Positions 1 through 5,811 of a DNA stretch of 6,407 nucleotides are shown in pieces. Source of the stretch: an uncultured Bacteroidales bacterium. GTDB lineage: Bacteria > Bacteroidota > Bacteroidia > Bacteroidales > UBA932. The notes below the pieces were generated by a model, which made no database searches, was not told the DNA's origin, and worked only from the letters and a program-made list of their open reading frames with translations. Both the position numbers and the translations under genes were made by a program. Numbering within the stretch: position 1 is the stretch's first letter; each line of letters starts with the position of its first letter. Location of the stretch: assembly GCA_937901105.1 (NCBI GenBank), contig CALCHD010000080.1, forward strand, positions 1 to 6,407, read 5' to 3'.

Positions 1-1561
1 AGATAACATCGTTGTTATCGATTCTTGCAAGGGGCTTGTTTGTGGGAATTTCAACAGCGTCAAGAGAATAGATTTCTCTGAATTCGTCAACCTCTGTCAT
101 TGCAGTACCTGTCATACCTGAAAGCTTTGCATAAAGACGGAAATAGTTCTGGAAAGTAATTGTAGCAAGAGTTTTTGATTCTCTTTCAACCTTAACATTT
201 TCCTTTGCTTCAATAGCCTGATGAAGACCGTCAGAGTAACGACGACCAAGCATAATACGACCTGTAAATTCGTCAACAATAAGCACCTGACCATCTTTTA
301 CAACATAGTCAACGTCACGTTTCATAACACCTATTGCTTTAATTGCAAGGTCAAGGTGATGTTGAAGTGTAAGATTTTCAACGTCTGCAAGGTTTTCAAC
401 ACCAAATGCTTTTTCAGCCTTTTTGATACCTGATTTTGTAAGAGATGCTGTCTTTCCTTTTTCGTCAACAACATAGTCGTATTCTTCGTCTTCAGGTATC
501 ATATTTTCGATACCCTGCTTTGCATCAACTTCCTTAACCTTATACATCTTAAGACTTCTTGCAAATTGGTTTGCAACTTTATAAAGCTCGTTTGACTTAT
601 CACCCATACCTGAAATGATAAGCGGAGTTCTTGCATCATCAATAAGGACAGAGTCAACCTCATCCACAATCGCATAATGGTGTTTCTTCTGTACAAGGTC
701 TTCAGGGCTGACAGCCATATTATCCCTCAAATAGTCAAAGCCGAACTCGTTGTTGGTACCGAAAGTGATATCAGCACGGTAAGCCTTCTTGCGGGCCTCG
801 GAGTTTGGCTGATGCTTGTCAATACAGTCAACCTTAAGTCCGTGGAACTGGTAAAGAGGGCCCATCCACTCGGAGTCACGTTTAGAAAGGTAGTCATTCA
901 CAGTTACAACGTGAACACCTTTTCCAGCCAAGGCATTCAAGAACACAGGAAGTGTAGCAACCAGGGTCTTGCCCTCACCGGTAGCCATCTCTGCTATCTT
1001 GCCCTGATGAAGCACAATACCGCCAATAAGCTGCACCTCATAGTGCACCATATCCCAGGTAATAGGGTTTCCGCCAGCAAGCCAGGTATTCTTCCAGATT
1101 GCATAGTCACCCTCAATTGTCACAAAATCAGCCTTTGTGCTCAACTCCCTGTCTGCATCAGTTGCCAAAACCTTGATAGTGGCATTCTCCTTGAACCTTC
1201 TTGCAGTAGACCTGATAATTGCAAATGCCTCTGGAAGAACCTCCATAAGCACAGTCTCGATAATATCGTCAATCTTCTTTGTAAGCTTGTCAACATCAGT
1301 TGCAATACGCTCCTTATCGTCGGGAGAAAGTGTCATATCCTCAAGCTTGCCTCTCAACTCCTTCTTCTTGGCCTCATCTGCAGCAATGCGGTCTGCTATC
1401 ACTTTTCTTATCCTTTGAGCCTCCGCACGCAACTCATCATCAGACATCTTGTCTATCTTCTCATACGCAGCCAAGGCCTTGTTCAGAATAGGCCTGATCT
1501 CCTTCAAATCTCTGTCGGCCTTTGAACCGAACATCTTCTTCAATAAATCTGAAAATCCCAT
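1..1561 (-). CDS. secA: SecA preprotein translocase ATPase, N-terminal part (cut by left edge; apparently mosaic)
   Basis: SecA is the cytoplasmic motor ATPase that pushes unfolded preproteins through the SecYEG channel. The 520 readable codons start at the ATG at 1561 (MGFSDLLKKMFGSK, a normal Bacteroidota SecA start) and stay open to the window edge; the C-terminal half is missing. Visible motifs: Walker A MATGEGKT at residues 192-199, VHVVTVNDYL near 216-225, TFGTNNEFGFDYLRDNM at 266-282, the DEAD-type DEVD at 300-303 followed by TPLIISG, then VDEFTGR, GRRYSDGLHQAIEAKE, TFQNYFR and SGMTGTA (481-487). Residues 1 to about 318 look Bacteroidota. After that the long insertion expected in that lineage is absent, and the text reads like a Clostridia SecA (MKRDVDYVVKDG, ESKTLATITFQNYF, EIPTNKP). 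Glu codons switch at the same point. The identification as SecA is certain; that this is one natural intact gene is doubtful. Confidence 0.96.
   Translation of the reverse strand, partial: MGFSDLLKKMFGSKADRDLKEIRPILNKALAAYEKIDKMSDDELRAEAQRIRKVIADRIAADEAKKKELRGKLEDMTLSPDDKERIATDVDKLTKKIDDIIETVLMEVLPEAFAIIRSTARRFKENATIKVLATDADRELSTKADFVTIEGDYAIWKNTWLAGGNPITWDMVHYEVQLIGGIVLHQGKIAEMATGEGKTLVATLPVFLNALAGKGVHVVTVNDYLSKRDSEWMGPLYQFHGLKVDCIDKHQPNSEARKKAYRADITFGTNNEFGFDYLRDNMAVSPEDLVQKKHHYAIVDEVDSVLIDDARTPLIISGMGDKSNELYKVANQFARSLKMYKVKEVDAKQGIENMIPEDEEYDYVVDEKGKTASLTKSGIKKAEKAFGVENLADVENLTLQHHLDLAIKAIGVMKRDVDYVVKDGQVLIVDEFTGRIMLGRRYSDGLHQAIEAKENVKVERESKTLATITFQNYFRLYAKLSGMTGTAMTEVDEFREIYSLDAVEIPTNKPLARIDNNDVI
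608..664 (-). other. Probable chimera or recombination junction inside secA
   Basis: These bases encode residues 300-318 of SecA, from DEVD through the TPLIISG block, among the most conserved DNA in the family. On the residue 1-299 side the protein reads as Bacteroidota and uses GAG for Glu. On the other side it reads as Firmicutes and uses GAA. Such a conserved stretch is where short-read assembly can join two genomes, and also where homologous recombination could occur. The exact breakpoint cannot be placed by eye. The placement rests on recalled family sequences, not on an alignment. Confidence 0.65.
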
Positions 1562-1600
1562 ATCTTTATCTTGTCTTCTATTTTTAATTCATGCAAAATC

Positions 1601-1623
1601 TGGCACAAATACACACTGTGCCA
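1601..1623. repeat. Perfect 7-bp inverted repeat in the secA leader
   Basis: The arms TGGCACA (1601-1607) and TGTGCCA (1617-1623) are perfect reverse complements separated by 9 bases. If the TATATTTG at 1639-1632 is the secA -7 box, transcription would start near 1625 and this hairpin would sit at the extreme 5' end of the secA mRNA. It could be a 5' stabilising stem-loop, a regulator binding site, or chance. There is no U-tract after it, so it does not look like a terminator. Confidence 0.45.
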
Positions 1624-1631
1624 ATAACTCG

Positions 1632-1639
1632 CAAATATA
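1632..1639 (-). promoter_or_regulatory. Candidate -7 box for secA
   Basis: Read on the minus strand this is TATATTTG, a full match to the Bacteroidota -7 consensus TAnnTTTG, and it lies 70 bp before the secA ATG. No TTTG or TTG is found at the usual 19-21 bp upstream, so the call rests on one box. No clear Shine-Dalgarno sequence precedes the secA start, as is usual in this phylum. Confidence 0.4.
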
Positions 1640-1660
1640 GCAAATCTGAACAATTATACC

Positions 1661-1687
1661 TAATTTTGCAATACAAACAGGAGATAA
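1661..1687 (+). promoter_or_regulatory. Candidate -7 box and Shine-Dalgarno for mnmD
   Basis: TAATTTTG at 1661-1668 matches the -7 consensus TAnnTTTG, but I see no -33 TTTG or TTG at the right distance. AGGAG at 1679-1683 ends 4 bases before the ATG at 1688. A purine-rich site this good is uncommon in the phylum and supports that start codon. The predicted leader is only about a dozen bases. Confidence 0.45.
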
Positions 1688-2527
1688 ATGGAACACACAA
1701 TTTCCACAAGCGCCGACGGGAGCAACACGCTGCAACTCACCCGCTTCAACGAAACATACCACTCCCGCAACGGAGCCTATACAGAAGCCAGCCACATATA
1801 CATTGCATGCGGCCTGGACTACCTGTTCAAAAATGGGCCGGCTGCTGATGCCCGCCAGGCATCTCCCGGAATAAATGTCTATGACATTGGACTTGGCACA
1901 GCCCTCAACTGCATACTTGCATGGTGCTGGCAGCAGCATCTGATCCGCTGCGGCAAGCCATACCCGCAAATAGCATACTACGGCATAGAAAAATACCCTA
2001 TACCACCCCAGGAAGCGCTCCAATTGAACTATCCGCAAGTAATTGCAGGGCACCTTGAGAATCTTACCCGCGAAGACGCCTGCCTCTGCAGATACGGCAT
2101 CCAGCCCCCGCATAAGGCAGACTGCACTCCCATGGGATATCACCATCCCGATGCTGAAGAGATAGCATCTGCATTTGAAAAGATGCACACTTGCGAGTGG
2201 GAAAGGAATATAGAGATTACACCCGGATTCATTCTGCACAAGAACCGGGCAGACATAAAAGGGCTTCCATCTGAATACTTTAAAGGATGTGAATACGAAA
2301 ATGGGCCATCTGCCATATTCTACGACACCTTCTCCCCTGCCACCCAGCCGGAACTGTGGGATGAGGAGATCTTCCGCGCCATTGCCGGCGGATGCTCAAG
2401 CGGATCCATACTCACCACCTACTGCAGCAAAGGAACTGTAAAGCAGGCTCTCCGAAACGCCGGCTTCAAGCTTGAGCGCCTGGCAGGCCCTCCGGGCAAA
2501 CGGCACATGCTTCGCGCATCACTATAA
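1688..2527 (+). CDS. mnmD: MnmD: tRNA 5-methylaminomethyl-2-thiouridine-forming methyltransferase (MnmC N-domain type)
   Basis: Predicted SAM-dependent enzyme that adds the last methyl group to the modified wobble uridine (nm5s2U34 to mnm5s2U34) of tRNA in the cytoplasm. It is a 279-residue stand-alone form of the MnmC methyltransferase domain, with no FAD oxidase half. Family signatures in order: ADGSNTLQL then FNETYHSRNGAYTEA (residues 20-34), the SAM loop VYDIGLGTALN (64-74), the acidic position in YGIEKYP (98-104), the catalytic-region motif FYDTFSPATQPELW (211-224), TYCSKGTVKQALRNAGF (244-260) and GPPGKRHMLRA (267-277). The start follows an AGGAG site. Oddities: residues about 120-160 appear longer than in MnmD proteins I recall and carry Cys and His (C132, C134, H142, C146, H152, H153), and Arg is encoded by CGC in 8 of 13 cases, unlike secA next door. 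It is divergent from secA and convergent with the ferredoxin gene, so probably monocistronic. Confidence 0.9.
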   Translation: MEHTISTSADGSNTLQLTRFNETYHSRNGAYTEASHIYIACGLDYLFKNGPAADARQASPGINVYDIGLGTALNCILAWCWQQHLIRCGKPYPQIAYYGIEKYPIPPQEALQLNYPQVIAGHLENLTREDACLCRYGIQPPHKADCTPMGYHHPDAEEIASAFEKMHTCEWERNIEITPGFILHKNRADIKGLPSEYFKGCEYENGPSAIFYDTFSPATQPELWDEEIFRAIAGGCSSGSILTTYCSKGTVKQALRNAGFKLERLAGPPGKRHMLRASL

Positions 2528-2542
2528 CCTGCTGACATTAGC

Positions 2543-2579
2543 AAAAAAAAAGAGACCGGTCACCGACCAGTCTCTTTGT
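2543..2579 (-). terminator. Intrinsic terminator of the ferredoxin transcript, possibly bidirectional
   Basis: A stem forms between 2549-2561 and 2565-2577: AAAGAGAC pairs with GTCTCTTT and GGTC pairs with GACC, broken by one C/A mismatch, around a 3-base loop. Read on the minus strand it runs into nine consecutive U residues (2551-2543), a textbook terminator for the ferredoxin gene. On the plus strand the tail is only a short broken T-rich run, so termination of mnmD there would be weaker. It lies between two convergent genes. Confidence 0.87.
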
Positions 2580-2599
2580 CTTCTTGCTTATTTTAAAAA

Positions 2600-2767
2600 T
2601 TAAGCCTGAACGATAGCACCCATTGGGCAAGCGTTAGCGCAAGTACCGCAATCAGTACACATGTTAGCGTCAATTTTGTAAATGTCGCCTGCTGAAATAG
2701 CACCTACTGGACACTCGTCAATACAAGTACCGCAAGCTGCGCAATCCTCTGTAATTTTGTAAGCCAT
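2600..2767 (-). CDS. 2[4Fe-4S] ferredoxin, 55 residues
   Basis: A small bacterial-type ferredoxin, a soluble low-potential electron carrier that in anaerobes typically serves pyruvate:ferredoxin oxidoreductase, hydrogenases and Rnf-type complexes; the partner here is unknown. It has two complete cluster motifs: CAACGTCIDECP (Cys 9, 12, 15, 19) and CTDCGTCANACP (Cys 37, 40, 43, 47). As usual, the last Cys of each motif should ligate the opposite cluster. Each motif is followed by a G-A-I turn, giving the internal two-fold repeat of the family. The length is normal for clostridial-type ferredoxins. The ATG at 2767 begins MAYKITEDC, the usual start. The leader is A/T-rich with no Shine-Dalgarno. 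The gene has its own promoter and a strong terminator, so it is probably expressed alone, though readthrough from the M16 gene 61 bp upstream is possible. Confidence 0.95.
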   Translation of the reverse strand: MAYKITEDCAACGTCIDECPVGAISAGDIYKIDANMCTDCGTCANACPMGAIVQA

Positions 2768-2808
2768 GACTTTAAATTTTATTGTTGTTAATTGTGTTTA
2801 AACCGGCG

Positions 2809-2840
2809 CAAAGATAATAACATTACCGTTAGTATCCAAA
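2809..2840 (-). promoter_or_regulatory. Near-consensus Bacteroidota promoter for the ferredoxin gene
   Basis: On the minus strand, TTTG (2840-2837) is followed after 20 bases by TATCTTTG (2816-2809), matching both the -33 TTTG and -7 TAnnTTTG elements at normal spacing. Transcription should start near 2802, giving an A/T-rich leader of about 35 bases. The -33 box lies inside the last codons of the M16 peptidase gene. This is one of the two best-spaced promoters in the window. Confidence 0.75.
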
Positions 2841-5747
2841 AATATCTTCTAGAGAAACCCTCTCCACTTTACCATATTTCTGTGGTGCAAGGGCTTTCAT
2901 ATCCAAATCCTTTTCGGTTCCAAGGATAGCAATAATGTATTTTCTGTCTTTGATCACCTCCTGCTGGAACTTCACAACATCCTGCAGTGTAAAGTTCTGA
3001 ACCTGCTCAAACAGCACCTTGTTAGGGTCTTCGCTCAAGCCGCGCTTCTGAAGGTTCAGCCAATAGTTGATAACATCTACGCCAAGCATCCTGTTGGTTC
3101 TGATGGTTGCAATAATGTTCTCTTTAGCAATATTGAATGCAGCCTCCGACTCCGGCATCTGGTTAATGATCTCGTCGAATGCATTCACAGCATCCATCAT
3201 CTTGTCATTCTGGGTTGCAATGAAAGAGGTGAAGCTGTAGGTCTCACCAGCTTTTGCAGGAGCTGCATATCGTGCATTGGCAGAATATGCAAGTCCTCTT
3301 GCCTCTCTCATCTCCTGGAATACGATAGAGTTCATTCCACCGCCAAAATACTCATTGTACATATTTACGATAGGGGATTTTGCAGGATCAAAAACCTCAC
3401 CGTCATTAGAGTATGAAAGCATGTAGATCTGTTTTGCGTTGTATGGCGCAATAACAACTTTAGGCTCTGTCACCTGCTGCATCCTGTAAGTTTTCTTGCC
3501 CTCAAATTTTGCAAGCTTCTCAGGTGTGCTGTGGTGCTTGCCAATAATCTTAATTACCTGCTCCATCTCCATAGGGCCATAGTAAGTCACCTTCTGCTCA
3601 TAGTTCAAAGCGCCCTTAATCTGTGCAAGGAGCTCATCAGAAGCCAATTTCTGAATCTCATTATTTGAAAGTACAAATGTTGCAGGATTATCCTTGCCGT
3701 AGTTTACATACTGGGTAAGCATTGAGTAGCATGCCCTCTGGTTTGTCTTGCTGTTTACCCTTCTGCGGAACTCGTCAGCCTTGCAGTTGGCAAGAATGGC
3801 ATCATCACCTTTAACATTTGCAATCTTGTCCTCAATGATTGCAAGAGCTGCCTCCATGTTCTCGCTCAAGCCGTAAACTGAAATATAAACATACTCTTTT
3901 CCCACAGTTACAGAAGCGTCACATGCCAAAGCATAAAGCTCTGCATTTATCTGCTCTGCAGTCTTCTCTGCAGTACCAAGATATCTGAAATAGTTTGCAG
4001 CGAAAGGAATCACCTTATTGTCATTTGAACCGAATTCCACCATGAACTCAAGCTCAAACAGACCGTTGTCGGTGTTCTTCTTGTATAGCATCTCCATTCC
4101 CTCCTTAAGCTCTTTTCTGCTCATCTCGCTGTCAAAGTCTACAAATACAGGCTCAATAGGCTGTGCTGCTGCCGCCTCTGCCTGAATCTGCTGCAAGAAT
4201 GCGCTCTGCTTGTCTCTGTTGGTTAGGATTGGAGTAATTTTAGGTTTGCTGATAGCAGCAGTCTCGGGAGCCTTGCCCTGCTCCTTATGAATTGACACAT
4301 AACCGCTTCCCAAATATTTGTTTGCCGCAGCAACAACATCCTCTTTGGTAACTTTAGCCATATTGTCAAGCTCGGCAACCATATTTGCCCAAGGAATATC
4401 ATAAATGAACGATGTTACAAACTGGTCTGCCCTGAAGCTGTTGCTCTGCATGTTGTTCATCTGATATCTCTTGTAGTTGTTCACCACGCTGGCAATCATA
4501 GACTCGTCAAACTCTCCTTTTTTAAGAAGTTCAACCTGCTCAAGCAAAAGGTTCTGCAAATCCTCCAAAGACTGCCCCTGTTTTGGCCTTGCTGTAAGAA
4601 GGAAGCATGAATGGTCTGCAAAAGCCTGCACTCCTCCGCCTGCTCCTCCAAGAACTTTCTGTGCCTGGTTAATGTTCACGTCAATAAGGCCTGTCTTGCC
4701 ATTATTGAGGATGTTCTCCATTACTGTCAGTACAGGCATCTCTTCTGAATTGGCAGCTGGAAGTCTCCATGCCATATAGATGAACGGTGCCTCCTGCCCC
4801 TCCAATACAACCTTTACAGGCTCTGCAAGAGGCTCTTCCTGTGGGAACTCAAGCTTCTTCAGATCCTTGTTGGGCTGGAAGTCGCCCCAGTATTTCTCAA
4901 TTGTTGCAACCATTTCGTCGGGATTAAAATCTCCTGAAACGCAGATTGCGATGTTGTTTGGAACATACCACTCTTTATGGTAGTTCTTGATATTGGTGAT
5001 TGAAGGATTCTTAAGGTGCTCCTGTGTACCAAGCACACTCTGCTGTCCGTAAGGGTGGTTAGGGAAAAGCTGTGCAAGCATTGCCTCAAGCACTCTTCTG
5101 TTGTCCTGTGTCAATGACATGTTCTTCTCCTCATACACTGTCTCAAGCTCTGTATGGAATCCTCTGATCACATTATTCTTGAAACGGTCTGCCTGGATCT
5201 TTGCCCAAACGTCAATCTGGTTGCTAGGGATATCCTCTACATAAACTGTCTGGTCATAAGAGGTGTATGCATTGGTCCCTTTTGCTCCAATTGCAGCCAT
5301 AAGCTTGTCATACTCGTTTGGAATAGAGTATTTTGAAGCCTCATATGAAAGGCTGTCAATAATTTTGTATGCAGCTGCCCTCTCTGCCTCATCAGTTAGT
5401 GTGCGGTATACCTCAAACTCCTTCTCAATCTGGTCTAGCAAAGGTTTCTCTGCAGCGTAGTCACTTGTACCGAACTGCTCCGAACCCTTGAACATAAGAT
5501 GCTCAAAGTAGTGTGCAAGACCTGTAGTCTCTGAAGGGTCATTCTTGGCACCAACCTTCACTGCTATATAGGTCTGAAGGCGTGGCTCGCCAGGATTAAC
5601 GGTCATATATATCTTAAGGCCGTTGTCCAAAGTGTAGATTTTTGTGTTGAGCGAATCACCAGGAACTGTCTCGTACTGGTATTTGCTTCCGCAGCTGGCA
5701 AATATCAGCGCCACTGCCACAACAAATAATTTGAATAATGCTTTCAT
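2829..5747 (-). CDS. M16 family zinc metallopeptidase lipoprotein (insulinase/pitrilysin type)
   Basis: A full-length 972-residue M16 peptidase that probably degrades or processes peptides in the cell envelope; the substrate is unknown. The N-terminus is a lipoprotein signal: K2 and K6, a hydrophobic run, and lipobox FASC with the lipidated Cys at 19. The inverted zinc motif is HYFEH at residues 79-83 (ligands H79 and H83, catalytic E82), with the third ligand most likely E207 in ETVYEEKNM. The chain shows the expected two halves, each of two M16 modules: about 30-250 (active), 260-480, 545-720 and 760-945. The linker near 520-535 is rich in Ala and Gln. In the third module the zinc-motif positions are replaced (roughly A584, F587, R588), so that half is non-catalytic, as is normal. 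The last module has FGGGMNSIVFQEMREARGLAY (starting at 801), the substrate-binding Arg/Tyr region of the family. No clear acidic lipoprotein-export signal follows Cys19, so outer-surface location is not supported. It is divergent from the DUF1573 gene. Confidence 0.94.
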   Translation of the reverse strand: MKALFKLFVVAVALIFASCGSKYQYETVPGDSLNTKIYTLDNGLKIYMTVNPGEPRLQTYIAVKVGAKNDPSETTGLAHYFEHLMFKGSEQFGTSDYAAEKPLLDQIEKEFEVYRTLTDEAERAAAYKIIDSLSYEASKYSIPNEYDKLMAAIGAKGTNAYTSYDQTVYVEDIPSNQIDVWAKIQADRFKNNVIRGFHTELETVYEEKNMSLTQDNRRVLEAMLAQLFPNHPYGQQSVLGTQEHLKNPSITNIKNYHKEWYVPNNIAICVSGDFNPDEMVATIEKYWGDFQPNKDLKKLEFPQEEPLAEPVKVVLEGQEAPFIYMAWRLPAANSEEMPVLTVMENILNNGKTGLIDVNINQAQKVLGGAGGGVQAFADHSCFLLTARPKQGQSLEDLQNLLLEQVELLKKGEFDESMIASVVNNYKRYQMNNMQSNSFRADQFVTSFIYDIPWANMVAELDNMAKVTKEDVVAAANKYLGSGYVSIHKEQGKAPETAAISKPKITPILTNRDKQSAFLQQIQAEAAAAQPIEPVFVDFDSEMSRKELKEGMEMLYKKNTDNGLFELEFMVEFGSNDNKVIPFAANYFRYLGTAEKTAEQINAELYALACDASVTVGKEYVYISVYGLSENMEAALAIIEDKIANVKGDDAILANCKADEFRRRVNSKTNQRACYSMLTQYVNYGKDNPATFVLSNNEIQKLASDELLAQIKGALNYEQKVTYYGPMEMEQVIKIIGKHHSTPEKLAKFEGKKTYRMQQVTEPKVVIAPYNAKQIYMLSYSNDGEVFDPAKSPIVNMYNEYFGGGMNSIVFQEMREARGLAYSANARYAAPAKAGETYSFTSFIATQNDKMMDAVNAFDEIINQMPESEAAFNIAKENIIATIRTNRMLGVDVINYWLNLQKRGLSEDPNKVLFEQVQNFTLQDVVKFQQEVIKDRKYIIAILGTEKDLDMKALAPQKYGKVERVSLEDIFGY

Positions 5748-5770
5748 ATTTTGTTAGATTTATTTGTCTG

Positions 5771-5800
5771 CAAATTTAGTGTTTTGCACTATCTTTGCAA
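5771..5800 (-). promoter_or_regulatory. Candidate promoter for the M16 peptidase gene
   Basis: On the minus strand, TTG (5800-5798) is followed after 19 bases by TAAATTTG (5778-5771), fitting the Bacteroidota -33/-7 pattern. Transcription would start near 5764, leaving a leader of under 20 bases to the ATG at 5747. No Shine-Dalgarno is present; the leader is A/T-rich. Confidence 0.6.
5790..5797 (+). promoter_or_regulatory. Candidate -7 box for the DUF1573 gene
   Basis: TATCTTTG matches TAnnTTTG exactly and is the same octamer as the ferredoxin -7 box. The nearest upstream TTTG (5763-5766) is 23 bases away, a little longer than usual. Transcription from here would begin only about 8 bases before the ATG at 5812, giving an almost leaderless mRNA unless the true start is further upstream. 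Confidence 0.45.
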
Positions 5801-5811
5801 GATAAGTTGAC

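Noticed and set aside
677..1525. A 282-residue open frame on the plus strand opposite secA.
   Set aside because: It lies entirely antisense to secA, which has unmistakable motifs. Its translation shows no domain and has the Leu/Ser/Cys-rich look of a shadow frame.
1589..2239. A 216-residue open frame on the minus strand opposite mnmD and the intergenic region.
   Set aside because: It is antisense to mnmD, whose family motifs are clear, and it would run through the inverted repeat and promoter region upstream of secA. No recognisable protein signature.
2543..2599. Possible small RNA from the hairpin between mnmD and the ferredoxin gene.
   Set aside because: The structure is fully explained as a terminator for converging transcripts, and there is no promoter box of its own.
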